Of a stretch of DNA of 64,000 nt, positions 11,260 through 23,573 are shown piece by piece. Numbering within the stretch: position 1 is the first letter of the stretch; every line of letters starts with the position of its first letter. The position numbers and the translations under genes are program-made. Source of the stretch: Microcebus murinus (lineage: Eukaryota; Chordata; Mammalia; Primates; Cheirogaleidae); assembly GCF_040939455.1 (NCBI RefSeq), contig NC_134109.1, forward strand, positions 38,333,501 to 38,397,500. Reading direction: 5' to 3'. The notes beneath the pieces were generated by a model. It was not told where the DNA came from, did not search any database, and saw nothing but the letters and a program-made list of their open reading frames with translations.

Positions 11260-13200
11260 TTTCTGTACCATTTAAGGCCACAATTCCCAAGGATGATGTG
11301 TAGGGAAAATGCCCCCCTGGTCAGAACGGAAAGGATTTCTTTTGGAAGCCAGGCTGCAAGGGAATGTTGAAAAAATCATCTTACTTACAGAAACTACACA
11401 TTTGTGGACTCAGAATTCTGAACCTGCTGCCACAAGCTCAATTTTCACCACTGAAATTAAAGTGTCTACTATATACATAATTGTTGTGGATGGCATTTAT
11501 ATTTCTAGTAGCCCCATTATGTGTCCCTGTAGTCTGAATAAACTTAAGTATTATGCAACAATGAGACCTTTGCTAAAAGAAGCACTGTTCCTCATTACTA
11601 AATGAGGTCCCCATGCCATTTCTTCTCACTGAGACATTTCACCTGGTGTTTATGAGGCTGACGCATTGGAACGTCTGCTGAAGAACAAGAATATAAGATA
11701 TGAACAGGCATCATCATGAGGCTGAATGCAAAGCAACTCATTTTATAATGAATGAAGGAAGTCAGTTAAAGAATTTCCAACCCAGAGAGTGTTACCAGGA
11801 CTCCTGTGAAGCTCTTTTCCCCCTACCCTCTCCTACTTCTTCCCAACAGCGACTTAGGAGGAGATGTGATAAAAATGAATCCTGTGTAAGTCTGGTTATC
11901 TCATCCCCTTTAAAACGGGGTCAGGGACTCATAAACTAATCCCCACAGACCACGTGTTGGTCTCCGCCCAGTTCTGAATGTTTGATGTCCTTGATATGCC
12001 GGCATGTTCCCACCTTCACCATGGTGTATACACAGAACCAACTCAACCTGAGCAAAGGGGCTGAGAGATTTCCCCTTGTCTCAAGGTAGGAAAAAATGAA
12101 CAAAGAAAACATTCTGCACTCTCTGGACAAATACAGGAGGAAAGGAGTTTGATTAACATCCACGGTGTACATATCACACATCTCCTTAGGGCCATCAAAT
12201 AAATGAGTCATCAAGCTGACAGTTGAGCCTTATAATTTTTTTTTTATTCTATGCGCCGTGCCACCATCCTGAAATTCCCTGGCTGAAGCAGCATGAATTC
12301 ATTTAGTAGCTCCTACAGTACTTTTATTTTATAACTGCCAAGAAAACCTCTCTCACTGACTCTCCTTGCCAAAATCCTTCTTACACGATACCTGGCAGTG
12401 GTCAGCTTACACACGCACTCGGCACCAAAAAGCAGGGAGGCAGGACTTCAGAAAAAGACACCAGGCGATGACAGACCCCCAGTGTCTTCACTGACTACTG
12501 GGCTTTGCTCTGATAACACAGATGGGATCCTGGGGCCAACAGTGCATTTGGACCTGACAGTCCAGGGGGAATAAAGTGCTCAACAGGCCACATCTCTCCC
12601 CTAGTGCGGACAGCCAAGTGCAGTTGACCCACAGAAACCACCTGCTGTGGCAGCTCTGCCTGCTGGCCGCAGAAGCCAAGAAGAAAGTGGAGGTTTTCTC
12701 ATAGCTGAAGTCACTCAAGGGCAAGAGTACAAATGGGGTCGAAGAGCCACAAGGGATTCTGAGAGCCCACGAGCCAGGAACAGGACAGGTGGGAAGGACC
12801 TCCTTACTGGTGGGCTGCCTTCAGGGCATGCGCACGAAGATGACAGGAAGAACGAATTCTATGAGGAGGGATCAGAACTTGGTTCCCCCTTTAGCAATAA
12901 GATCTTCATCACAACGATGGGTGTCCGTGGAGTGGCATGGGGATAGGCAGGGGCAGATGGGTGCTGCTTGGTTATGCTGGACACGTGGCAATACCAACAA
13001 ACAGGTTCACAGAGTGAAACTAGTAAACAGTGGAGGGCACGCAGCGCTAAGAAAGTGCTAGCCATAATCAGCACTGCCACTGTTGCCGTGAAGGGGGTGA
13101 ATGCTGTGGCTCTCATCCTCAGAGAGAGAAACCAGACACCTGAGCTGTCAGTACAAATATGCAGAGTGAAGGGTAAGGAGGTATCTTTGCCTGCCTACCC
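11260..13200. other. Intronic stretch, nothing recognised
   Basis: About 1.9 kb without an assignable repeat or coding signal. The part 12480-13150 is moderately GC-rich; frames of up to 99 codons there resemble no known protein. Confidence 0.55.
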
Positions 13201-13207
13201 GTGCTTC

Positions 13208-13320
13208 AAGGTCAGACCTGGAACATTCCTCATATCGCTAGAATATGATCACGGGCTGGACACATGACAGCAACACGCATTTGAATCCCTTATCAGGGAA
13301 CTTTACTGATCTCCTACTAA
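13208..13320. repeat. Local duplication, copy 1
   Basis: Diverged direct repeat of 13985-14118, 0.78 kb away. Shared blocks in order: 'attcctcata', 'gatcac.. gctggac.catgacagcaacac', 'ggggaactttactg' (here 'agggaactttactg'), 'ctaatgctgag'. Not matched to a repeat family that I know. Confidence 0.75.
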
Positions 13321-13692
13321 TGCTGAGCTCTTATCTCTCTAACCAAGACAGGGCTACCCCCACCAGAGGAACACAGACCCTATCAGCAATGAGGCCACTT
13401 CCCTGAAGACATTTGATTGACAGAAAATAATAATGTCCTTCCTTTGCCAGGCTTAGAACCTCTCCCTTTGGCTTGGGAAAAGCACGCAGTGAAAGTCACA
13501 GCCATTTGCTGTCCAAGCATGAGGCCTGGCATGCAGTGTGAACAGTGTGAACGGACACGAGGACCATTGGTTAGGGGAGATGAGGAATGCTTCACAACAG
13601 GAAAGACCAACCCCAAGAGGGGATGTGAGGGCTGCTTTTGGCAATTGGCTAAACACAAACCTTTCACCAGCATTAGTCATACCTTATGTAAT

Positions 13693-13724
13693 GGGGAGGG
13701 GAGGGGAGGGGAGGGGAGGGGAGG
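13693..13724. repeat. (GGGGA)n short tandem repeat, 6 units
   Basis: A 32-bp purine-only run of GGGGA units. On the plus strand it has the G-run spacing of a potential G-quadruplex. Confidence 0.95.
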
Positions 13725-13984
13725 CAGCCTTTGACCTGGAACAGAACTGCAGCCTTTCAGCAGGTCTCATCTGGTTACTTGCTATCCCCATCAGAGATTA
13801 AACCTGAGCCATCTAAACAAAATCTCTGAAAAACCCAAGCGGACACTTGTAGTTCAGAACCACTCCCAGGCCCCTGGAACTAAATACATACCTCACATTG
13901 CACTTTGGGACTGCAGTCAGTATTGCTTTGTTCTCTAATTATGTTTTGCACAAAAAGCCTAGCTTCTCCCAAATGGATTACAAA

Positions 13985-14118
13985 CTCCAAGCTCAGGCAT
14001 GGAAAATTCCTCATACTATCTCTATAATACGATCACAAGCTGGACTCATGACAGCAACACATGCCTAAGTCCCTTTTCGGGGAACTTTACTGTTTTCCTG
14101 CTAATGCTGAGATCATAT
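13985..14118. repeat. Local duplication, copy 2
   Basis: Second copy of the repeat at 13208-13320, same orientation. The best conserved blocks are 'catgacagcaacac', 'ggaactttactg' and 'ctaatgctgag'. Copy 2 has a few extra bases between 'cctcata' and 'gatcac'. Confidence 0.75.
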
Positions 14119-15040
14119 CATAGCAAAATATGCAAAAGACATCCCATTTTACCCCAAGAAATTCCCTGTGGAATTCTGTTATTTCCTGATCACTCACTTT
14201 GTCCTCAGCACTTGGTTTTGCAACCAAAGGGCCCAGTTCTTCCCAAAGAAGTCAGTTAGTTGTTCCTTCTTTAAATATTTGAGTACTTGTATAAGAAGAC
14301 ACTGCCCAAAGAATGTTCCTAATTTTATGTCATAGTATTGTTCTTAATAAAATTAATCCATTAAACGTATGAGTCATCATAACTTCCTAAGATCTTAAAA
14401 GTAAACAGAATTCACAGATCAGGGGAAAATTTATTCTTTAGCTAATGTGTCTTTAGTTTAGAAAGCATCACCATACCTGTTAGCAACAGTAGTACACGAA
14501 GGGATGTTTTGAGTGACGACTAATGTACTTCTTGCCTACATGCTGGACTAATCTCGACCCAATAAAAAATGGCTTTTCAGTTTGGTCAATTTGCCAAAAC
14601 TTCAATTTCTCTGTTAAAGCATCAAGGTCACAAGGTGATAATAGATCTTAATCTAAACAGTCACTAACTGGATTTCATTCCATAAGTAACCTGTCCAGCA
14701 AAATCATATGTCTATATATACATCACAGATGCAATTAAAGATCTTTCACAAATATAAGATTTAACAAAGCAATGAGAATGGGGCATATTTTATGTTTGCT
14801 AGGAAACTGGAGTCCACACTGGTGACCTTATCTGGTAACCAATCCACAGGGACTGATTATGGGGACAGCAAATCCAGATGCATGGCCGAGAGTGGAATCT
14901 TGTGCCCACAGACAGATGAGCCAAGGCCAACTTCCCAACTATGCCCCAGTGGAGCAAAAAGCTCCCGTGGGCACCCCCCAATCTGCTCCCTTTTCCCAGC
15001 TCCCAATGACCCTGGGTCACTCAACAACTTCTGTCTGCCG
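14119..15040. other. Intronic stretch, nothing recognised
   Basis: AT-rich to 14790, then more balanced. Overlapping frames of 60-114 codons on both strands at 14790-15136 resemble no family and are taken as chance. Confidence 0.55.
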
Positions 15041-15047
15041 GATGTTA

Positions 15048-15290
15048 ACAGGCAGTATAGTGTGAGGTTAAGGGCACAGACCTGGAGCCAGACTGGCCAA
15101 GTTTTCATCTTGGCCTGTTATTTACTAGCTGCGTGATCTGGGGCAAGTTACTTAACCGCTCTATGCCTGTTTCTGCATCAAGAAATGCAGATAACAACAG
15201 TTCCCGTCTCGTAGAAATTATGAGTTATTTAATGTGAATTGTTTAGAATAGTGCCTGGAATGCACTCAGTGCTATCAGATGGCCTAGCCA
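15048..15290 (+). repeat. MIR element, nearly full length, plus orientation
   Basis: Starts in the tRNA-like head ('ggcagtatagtgtgaggttaagggcacagacctggagccag') and runs through the core 'agctgcgtgatctggggcaagttacttaacc' to 'agtgcctggaatgcactcagtgct'. Block order and spacing are those of MIR. Confidence 0.85.
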
Positions 15291-15595
15291 TTATTTCTTC
15301 ATCAACAAAAAAACAGGTAACACCTGCATGACTTAGTGCCATGATTTTTATAAAACAAAAATTGATAAAGAGTAAAAATGAACTTTGTACATTCTATATA
15401 ACTATCGTAAGCTTTTGAGTTTGGGGCAGGCAGGCCTATTATTAAGTGACACATCTGGCTTATAAATGCTGTCTGGGTAACACAGCCAGGAGCCAAAGTG
15501 GGTTGGTCACATATTATCCTGCTCTGGCACCAGTATCTCTGGCAATGAGCAAAATTTCTCCAGAACAAGGTTAAAGCCCTTTGGCCACACCACCT

Positions 15596-15721
15596 TTGTC
15601 TCCCTTCATTGTCTTTGCTAAGACCAAATTCTGAAGCATTAAGATATAAGGAAACACCCTTGTCTACTTCATCATCTTTGCTAAGACCAAATTCTGATGC
15701 ATTAAGATATAAGAATTAAGA
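15596..15721. repeat. 63-bp tandem duplication
   Basis: Two adjacent units with a 63-bp period. The cores 15612-15650 and 15675-15713 are both 39 bp, beginning TCTTTGCTAAGACC and ending AAGATATAAG, with a single mismatch (GAAGC versus GATGC). The preceding 16 bp are also recognisably repeated with more changes. Confidence 0.93.
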
Positions 15722-15934
15722 CCTCTGTTTGGTACCAGCAGCACAGATTGGTACAAAGAGAAAAGGCTGGTTTAAGTTGAGGTTTGCCCAGTTTCATCCT
15801 GGATTGTCAAATGCCGGTTAGTTCACTAGAGCTGGCTCATTCTTTTAGGCAGAATAAGTCAAAGAAGGATGTGGGAAGTCACTGAATCCTGTGGCTACTC
15901 ACAACCCCCCTGTGGCTAGAGAACTTTATTTCCA

Positions 15935-15960
15935 TTCTAGAGAACTAAAATTCTCTAGAA
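15935..15960. repeat. Perfect 10-bp inverted repeat
   Basis: TTCTAGAGAA (15935-15944), loop CTAAAA, TTCTCTAGAA (15951-15960). The phrase TAGAGAACT is also present as a direct repeat at about 15917. No assigned function. Confidence 0.92.
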
Positions 15961-16409
15961 ATAAAACACAAATTTCCCAGGAACTGAAACAGTCTCTGTA
16001 CTTCATAATACAATCAAATCAAATTCACTTGTACAGGCAGTCCTCGTTCTCCACCCTCCCCCTGCCCGATTATTTAGGACACAGACCCAAGAGCTGGCTT
16101 GATACACTCAGTGGTGTGATAAAACCCAGATCTTGCAAGGCCACCTGCAGATTTTTTTTTTCAATTTTTCACTGTTATAATCAATGCTGTGATGAATAAA
16201 GGTATCTTCTCAATATGTCCAGATCTATTAATATTTTCTATCATGTGTTTTCACAAATAAGCAATCACCTCCATGGACCACATTCACATCTAAGGATTCT
16301 ATCCATGCCCTGCCCTCCTTTACCACAGGAAGTCATGGGGATTAAAGGAGCAGGGAAGTGGAGAACACAAACCCCCCAATTCTGTCTTGGGCTATTATTA
16401 TGTGACTCT

Positions 16410-16550
16410 TGTTTCCCCAGTGGAAATGCAATCTCCAGGAGGAGAGGTGCCTTATTGTTTGGATTTCTGTATCTTTATATTTTGGGATTCCCTCTGGGGC
16501 CTAACACAGTGCTTTGCACATACTGGGCTCTAATAATGGCTGATAATCTG
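16410..16550 (+). repeat. L2 3'-end fragment, plus orientation
   Basis: 'ggcctaacacagtgctttgcacatactgggctctaataatgg' matches the ending of L2/MIR-type elements read forward; the 60 bp before it fit a diverged L2. Confidence 0.5.
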
Positions 16551-17259
16551 AACAGCAGTTCCCCTCTCCATTGGTTTGGTTCTGAGACCCCAGGGAGGCT
16601 GGCACAGGGAAGTCACTGTGGGGACTATGAGGAAGCTGGGTGCATCCTGGTGTGTCCTGGGACCCTCGAACCCATCTGTGACCTCTGGAGCCAACATGAA
16701 GCTGCCACTGCCGGCTGAGGCCCTCTGTCTTAGGATAGACCCAACACCAGGACGGCACCCCAGGAACATCTGTGGCCCTGAGCACACTCTCAAGTCCACC
16801 CCAGTCCAGACACCAATCCTTCAAGACCAGTCTAGAACCAAACCAATATCAAAAGATACCATAAAGGAAAATCTTCCCTGGTGACTGCCTGTTCATGTTT
16901 GGCTTACAGGTGAGAACCACCTTTGTTCCCATAAAACAAAGGTATTAAACATTCCACTGACTGCTGCAACAGGATTTGCATGCATTTGACTAGCTACTAC
17001 AGGACACAGTGAACTCTGGAGTGGCTTCTGTCATTAAGACAGTGACCACGAGCAGACAGCACAGAGCGATCAGCTAGGCTGGTGTCTCAGTGCACCCTGT
17101 GCTTTCAGATGGACACAGGTCCTTCCCTTCCTTCAGAGACAACGGCGGTGGTGGGGGAGGGGGTGGCAGGAGGACAGGCATGCCAGATGCTGGAATGCTG
17201 GTATTAGCTGGTTCAGTTAAGGGGCATGAACACTTGTCCTGGGCCAGAAGGCAGAGTGG

Positions 17260-17335
17260 CTGGCCTCATCTGTGTCACCTCTCTGGGCCTCAGTTTCCTC
17301 ATCTGTAAAATGGTGGGATGGGATGGGATGGGATG
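17260..17335 (+). repeat. MIR core with (GGGAT)n expansion
   Basis: 'tctctgggcctcagtttcctcatctgtaaaatgg' is the MIR core. Directly after it, GGGAT is repeated four times (17314-17335), apparently grown from the MIR sequence 'aaatgggat'. Confidence 0.85.
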
Positions 17336-17406
17336 ACATCCCCTCCCCATTTCTTAATTCCAGTCAATTGCTATATTTTCACAAATGTCCTTCTCTGCCT
17401 AGGGCA

Positions 17407-17665
17407 ATGCTCTTTAAAGTGTGGTCTGCAAACTGGTACCGGCCCTCAGTGCGGTAAGTAGAAAAACCAAGCATGTTTAGAAATATTAATAACTATTCAA
17501 GAGTAATTTTATGTCTGTTGAATCTAACGGTAAAAATTTGGGTTTCTATTTTATGCATCTTTTGACATTTCATTTTTCTAGTAATTGACTTTTATTATGT
17601 TTTATAAAAGTATTGGTCCTAAATGGATTAAAAAATACTGGTTTACTACCACAGACAGTTGGAGG
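17407..17665 (+). repeat. hAT-Charlie-type DNA transposon remnant
   Basis: The ends look like terminal inverted repeats of a Charlie-type element: 'atgctctttaaagtgtggtctgcaaactgg' at the left and 'tactaccacagacagttggaggaactctgg' at the right, with an AT-rich interior. Family not assigned. Confidence 0.5.
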
Positions 17666-17679
17666 AACTCTGGCTAGCA

Positions 17680-18640
17680 CCTTTCTTCCTTTTTTCCTCC
17701 TGGGTTGACTATTTCACTCACAACTGAAGCTTCTCTGTCTCCAAAACCTTCAGCATCCCTTCCTAGGCCAAGTTTGGTGTCTTTCCTCTGCGCTACAATG
17801 GTGTTTGGTGTGTAATTCTAGAGAGATCATTTCTTGCACTGACTGCAATTGCTGGGTTGCCTGGAGGTCTTTCCCATGCTCATTTCAGTTCTCTGACCCC
17901 AGAACAAGGTGCCTGACACAGTGCTGAGTAGCCAGTTAAGCATGGATGGAACTGAACAAGCTCTGGGCTTCTTACCCTAAACTTTGGTTGCATTCCCTTT
18001 ATTCACACGACCTTATTGAGTACAAAACCCTTTTGCCTTTGTCTCCCTCCAATTCCTAGGTAGTATTCAGTGCATAGTGGGTGCTGAGGGAAGGAGGAAA
18101 CAATGGTAAGAACTGCTTTCTACATCTTTTATGTCACCAACCCTCTTGCACTGTTCCTTCTCCAGTTCTCAATCAGGTCCTACAGTTGCTATAAGAAAAT
18201 TGGGCTTGTAGGTACAACCACCAGTGACTAATGTGTATGCCTGGTGATTAACCACCCTTTCAACAGTGTGGAATTATAAGTCAGACAAGAAAAATCACTC
18301 CTGCACATCTTGCATAAAATTGAAAGGTCAGACCAGGAAGAGAAGGACTAATGAAATTTCTTAAGCCTTCATCAAGATCAAGTTGAAAAGCTCATTTAAT
18401 GTTTTGTTTTTGTTTTTTTTAAGCTTTTCATGGAAAACTTCAAAGCCAGAAGGGATGGAATATTAAATAGGAAACAATTTAAAAGCTCAAAAAATCTTTA
18501 AGCCCAAATCAAAGAACACTATTCTCATCATATGGAACTAATATCTTTTTGAAAGTTAATAAATCAAAAATTTCACCAGAAATTGGCTGGTTTCCTCTGT
18601 GTTTTCCATAGAAGGCTGTTTGGGAACACAGTTTGAGAAC
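17680..18640. other. Intronic stretch, mostly unassigned
   Basis: About 1 kb without a clear gene or complete repeat. 17880-18080 has faint L2-like wording ('gaacaaggtgcctgacacagtgctgag'). A possible MIR fragment starts just after it, at about 18640. Confidence 0.5.
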
Positions 18641-18722
18641 CTCAGCCTCTTGGGTTCAACTTCTGGATTTTTCCCTTTGAGACTATGGAAAAATTCTTTC
18701 CCCCTCTCTCTGCTTCAGAGCC

Positions 18723-18747
18723 TTTTTTTTTTTTTTTTTTTTTTTTT
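18723..18747. repeat. T25 homopolymer
   Basis: Twenty-five consecutive T following a MIR-like segment (about 18640-18722, 'gggttcaacttctgg' ... 'ctctctgcttcagagcc'). No Alu or L1 body is attached, so its origin is unclear. Confidence 0.95.
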
Positions 18748-18749
18748 CA

Positions 18750-20260
18750 AGAGGCCATGCGATCACCTGCCTGTTTTCAGGATGTAGTGTATAAAATCCC
18801 AACCCAAGAGCTCCCTGAAGGCTTCTGACCCACAGAGTCACATAGCCTATGCTTACTTAAGGTTTGAAAAAAAACAAGCCAGCCCCAGAGACCAGACAAG
18901 TGATATTTTTTCCCTGTAGAAAAGGGACTCTATTCCTCATTCAAATTAAGAAGCAGAGAATCAGCTGATGAAAAAAATTACCAACATCCAAGATCGAAAA
19001 AAGAAATGAATTATTTTGAAAGTAGAACATTTTGACTGTCTGATCTAGGTAACGTACAAGCATTCGAGTTCTATCCACTCAGATAAACCGCAGTTTCACT
19101 CTGAGTTTTATGGCCTTTCCACGCAGTGTTAGAGCCTGTATCCTGATGACACAAAAGTGAACTTGGAATTTTTGATCTGGGTTGCGTGACACATTCCTGG
19201 CCAGAAAGGTGGTGCTCTCTCTCCTCCTGTAACTTTCCACTGATGCAAACGAGGTCACAAGTGCCAGCAAGCAGCAACGACAAGTCCGCGTGGGCAGAGA
19301 ACCATGTGCCAAGGTGGGGCACAGGCTTTCTCTTCTGCAACATTTACACATCTTATTGGCACATGTCCGTGGAGGCTGTGAGCCTTTGTAGTTTGTGCCA
19401 CAAAGGAGCCAAGACAGCCTGCAAGCTATTGTTCTGGGGATGTCTTTTCTTTCTGACGTGGTTCAGGAGGCAAGACGCTTCCTCCACCCTGCCAGGCCCT
19501 CAGAGGTCAGGACTCAGGGCCATCCCAGATGCTCAGACGGTGCTGGGTAGGGAGCTGCCCCAGCCTGACTCCTGGCTGGTCGGAGCCAGATGTGACCAGG
19601 TGAATGGCCTGAGGGGGTACCCTTTCCTTGGGACAGGGAACATGACCTGCTCTCCTGGGAGCCCCCAAGGCAGGCTTTGGAGAGGGCAGCTGTTCACCCT
19701 GGAAGACAGTCACCTGCCTGGCACTGGCTCCCCACAGATTTCATAGTTCTATATCTTAACCAAATGGAGACAGTTAACTACCCCATTTGCTCGTGTCAAG
19801 GAAAATTCACCAGGTATGCAAAAGGGAGAAGACACTAGAGCAGGGGTTCTACCTGAGTCATGACACCAAAGCAAGATGAGAGCTCACTGTGTGATGACTC
19901 TGTCTTCGGGCAAATTCAAGGCAACTAACCACAAGCCTACTTAAGTCTCTCGCCACTCCCAAGTGTCTCCTACGCAGGCTCTTCCTTCCCGCCCTCCCTC
20001 AAAGGATAGGTAGTTCCCTAAGGTTCTGTTCTTGGCTCCCGCCTAGGTTTACTTCCAGCATTGCTGCTAGACCATATGGCGCCTTTGTGCAAATTAGGAA
20101 AAGGCGCCCCTTTCTCAAGACATGTAACTGCCACCTGCCAGAAAATTCATAGTCATTACATGAATCTCCGACGATGACTGTGATGCAGTGGCACTACCTA
20201 GTGCGATCTGCCCAGTTGTGCACAGTTGTCCTGCCCGGCTCTCCACCTGTGTAATTGAAT
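18750..20260. other. Intronic stretch, nothing recognised
   Basis: 1.5 kb free of obvious repeats. A 186-codon open frame on the plus strand (19186-19746) lies in the GC-rich part; its translation resembles no family and it has no splice or poly(A) context, so it is not annotated as a gene. Confidence 0.55.
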
Positions 20261-20269
20261 CCCCTGGGT

Positions 20270-21235
20270 CCAAGTATTCCCCTACACAGATGGCTCCCAA
20301 ATCCAAATTATCCTGGCACCTCTCTCCAGAGATCCAGACCTGCATTTCTAACTACTTTTCCAGGTATAACTCCTAGGGATGTTTCAATCCTACAAACACA
20401 AGAAGACAAAAAATACTCTTTAGGATTCTCTTTCACTAGAAATTGTGGGATCGCCTTTAACCTACTCCTTGGTCCTCACACCCACCTCCCTGCAGCACCC
20501 TCTTAGCCTCTCCTCTGCTGTATCCCTCCCACTCTCCTTTTCCTTTCTCTTCCCACCGTCACTAGCTTGTTTCAAGCTGTGACTGTGTCTCGCCTGACCC
20601 CCGACAACACCCCCTACCTGAACTTCTGGCTTCCAGGTTTGTTCCTCTGCACGCTGACACGCTACATTTATTTCCTGTTTGTCTCTTTCTCAAAAACCTC
20701 TGAGGGCTTCCATGGACAGGCAAATAATGCCCAAACTTCCTAGCATGACATTCAAAGCCTTCCAAGGTTCTCACCCCTACCTACCTCAACTGCCGCCTCG
20801 GCCCTGCCCCTTCCCAGGCTTCCATCCCTGGGCCACACTGATTCCGCACGAGTCCTTGGCACAGGACACTTTTCTGTCTCCATGCCTCTGTCCCTATTGT
20901 TCCATCTACCTGGCACAGACCCCCTAATGCACTGTCAACTGGAAACTCACACATCCTAGAGGTAGGTGCAGATGCCATTTCTTCTCTGGAGCTCTCCAGC
21001 CCTCTCTGTCAGCATTAGTAGCGGCCTTTCTTGTGCTCTCTGCACTCCGTCTGCATCTTACTTTGGGCATGTACAGTACCATGTCTTATATTGTCAAATT
21101 GCGTGTGTTTGGAACCCCCAACAGACTAAATCCTGAGGGCAAGGACCCTGTTTTATTTTCTTTTGATCTTCCGGGGCAAGCACAGAACAAAGCAGGCACT
21201 CAGGACCTGTTGAACCTGGAACTGAACAGTGGAGA
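20270..21235 (+). repeat. L2 element, about 1 kb, plus orientation
   Basis: Forward L2: internal 'atggctcccaaatccaaatta' and 'agagatccagacctgcatttctaac', then 'attcaaagccttccaaggttctcacccctacctacctc', 'ttccatctacctggcacagac', and a diverged 3' end near 21130-21235 ('ctgagggcaaggaccctgttttatt', 'gcaggcactcaggacctgttgaac'). A long, fairly complete copy. Confidence 0.75.
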
Positions 21236-21239
21236 AGTC

Positions 21240-22740
21240 CCCTTCCAGGTCAAACAAAGCCCATGGATGACTTAACAATGGCCGGTTGAGCCGCATGCTT
21301 CACAGCACCAGCCAAGCCAAGCCAAAGCAGCGCACCCACCACAGTCTGCCAGGCAGGGGTGAAGGGCACTGTCCAAACAAAAAGAAGTTATTTAAAACAC
21401 AAACATATATTTATGCCATAACTCACAACCTGCATTAAACATAATTCCTGGAAACCATAAGCTCTGGCACCTTGGATGGAGGTTAGCAAAATCCAGAGGC
21501 TTCTTTCTGGAGCTCACTTCCGACTCTGCATAGCTCTCCAGACCTGGACTGGCCCAGACCTTCCACCCAGTGCTAATAACGCATTGCAGGAATCTGCACA
21601 TCAATCAGAAGAATATTCGCCTTGGGGAAGACCAGAATATGGGGAAGAATCAAGTGAGGACAAGCGGGATCCAATTAGTAGTGCTGTGTTGAGAAAATAA
21701 CAACAAAAAAGCTTCACTCTAAACTCTGACTGAGTAAAATATTAATAGTGTCCTCAAGCTTCACTCTTCAAGATACATTTACAGGGAAAAGAAAGCCAGC
21801 AAATAAAGACCATTTACAACACTCTGCAAGATAAACCCAACGATCTTAGCAGCATTTTTCAGCTTTACCCTGTGTAATACTGAGACATCTGAGACTCCAT
21901 TCCCCAGTTCTGGAAGAGAAATGATCAAGAGCATGAAGCTACCAAGACAGAACTTGGGCGGGGCAGACTGACTTTGCTTTCCTGACACAGTGGAAAATGC
22001 TGGTGCCTGCACATCCCGCTGGTATTTATACATCCTCCTCCTGCAGAAGACTGATCAGAACATCAAAAAGGGAAGCATTTTCAAATCCAGCTGATCACAC
22101 ATTTTGCCATCTAGGCTTTGTCTTGTTTCCCTCTTGCTGTCACTAGGATGACCTTAACAGCACTGTTAACCAACCCATTGTCTATCGCTGTCCTTAGAGA
22201 GGAAAAAATTCCTCCATCACTACCTGGAGAGGAACACAACTCTGACCTCTGTATGGCCTTGATCCAAAGGCCTGCTTCCTCCCTCTTAATGCTCTGGAAA
22301 CAGGGATGTTCCTTAAAACTGATAACTAAAAACCAACTTGCCACCTGCCAGTACTATCGTTTTCATCAAATCAATAACCATGGGCATTTTGTGACCTGTA
22401 GTTTCTTGGAATCAAGGAAATACAGTAACTTTCAATACTTATTCCCCATGTCAATTGCTATGGTAAAGGTTGGGTGACCAAAGGAAAGAAGGGTTTTTTT
22501 GTTGTTGTTAAAATACTGCTTGTTTATGTACAAGTAACAAAAAGCTGTAGTTATTTAGCATATACAACTCGCTGTGATTGGAGATAAGTATACATCTGCG
22601 AGATCATCACTATCATCAATGCAATAAACTCTTCCAGTACCTCCAAATGTTTCTCTTGTCTCCTTTGGTTTTTTCCCTTTGTGCTAAGAGCACTTAACCT
22701 AAGATGTATCCTCTTAGCAAAATCTGAAATATACAAATTT
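21240..22740. other. Intronic stretch, nothing recognised
   Basis: About 1.5 kb with no assignable repeat, exon or RNA gene. Frames of 60-119 codons on either strand show no family likeness. Confidence 0.55.
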
Positions 22741-23465
22741 TGTAAGGCTGGATAATATCACATAGCAAATTTTCTTTATCCATTTGTTTCTTGATGGACA
22801 TTTAGGCTGTTTCTATATCTTGGCTATTGTGAATAATGCTGCAGTGAGCATGGGAGTGCAGATATCCCTTCAAGATCCAGATTCCAATTCCTGCAGATCT
22901 AGAACCAGAAGTGGGTTTTCTGGATCATGTGATACTCCTACTTTTAATTTCTTGAGGAATTGCCATATTATTTTGTTTAGTGGCTGCACCAATTTATATT
23001 GCTACCAATGGTGCATAAGGGTTCCCTTTTCTCTGTGTCCTCACCAAATCTTGTTTCCTTTTGATAACCATCCTAATATTTGTGAGATGACATCTCATTG
23101 TGCTTTTGAGGTACATTTCCCTGATGATTACTGATGTTGAACACCTTTTCAAATACCTGTTGGCCATTTGTATGTCTTTGGAGAAATGTCTATTCAGGTC
23201 CTTTGCTTGCCCATTTTATTTTAATTAGGCTACTTGGGTTATTTTGCTATTGAGTTGTGGGGGATAAATATATAAGGATAAATATATCCTTATATATTTT
23301 AGATATTAACCCCTTATCAGATATATGATCTGCAAATATTTTCTCCCATTCCCTAGGTTGCCTTTTCATTTAGGTGACTTTTCCTAGTTTGATACACTCC
23401 ACCCACTTGTTTATTTCTGCTTTTGTCACCTGTGCCTTTGATATTTTAGGGAAGATTTTAACAGG
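22740..23465 (-). mobile_element. L1 fragment (ORF2 3' part), minus orientation
   Basis: Reads as the antisense of the end of L1 ORF2: 'tccatttgtttcttgatggacatttaggctg', 'ctattgtgaataatgctgcagtgagcatgggagtgcagatatc', 'gatgacatctcattgtgc', 'aatattttctcccattccctaggttgcc'. Both reading-frame breaks and indels are present; it is a dead fragment. It contains the 15-bp palindrome at 23266-23299. Confidence 0.85.
23266..23299. repeat. Perfect 15-bp inverted repeat, 4-base loop
   Basis: AAATATATAAGGATA (23266-23280), loop AATA, TATCCTTATATATTT (23285-23299). It interrupts the L1 antisense sequence at a place where the usual L1 wording has only one copy of 'atatat', so one arm is probably an added inverted copy. 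Confidence 0.95.
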
Positions 23466-23539
23466 AAAATTTAGAGCTTAGACGTAAGAAAACAGTCTTT
23501 GGTAATTCCATTTGAAGACATCAGTGCCTTAGAAGAGGC

Positions 23540-23567
23540 TTCACAGAAGGCCACTGCCTTCTGTGAA
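23540..23567. repeat. Perfect 12-bp inverted repeat, 4-base loop
   Basis: TTCACAGAAGGC (23540-23551), loop CACT, GCCTTCTGTGAA (23556-23567). Directly followed by a second hairpin at 23574-23598. Confidence 0.95.
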
Positions 23568-23573
23568 CTATAT

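Noticed and set aside
19186..19746. 186-codon open frame on the plus strand
   Set aside because: No family likeness, no promoter, splice or poly(A) context; intronic and antisense to PRKCH.
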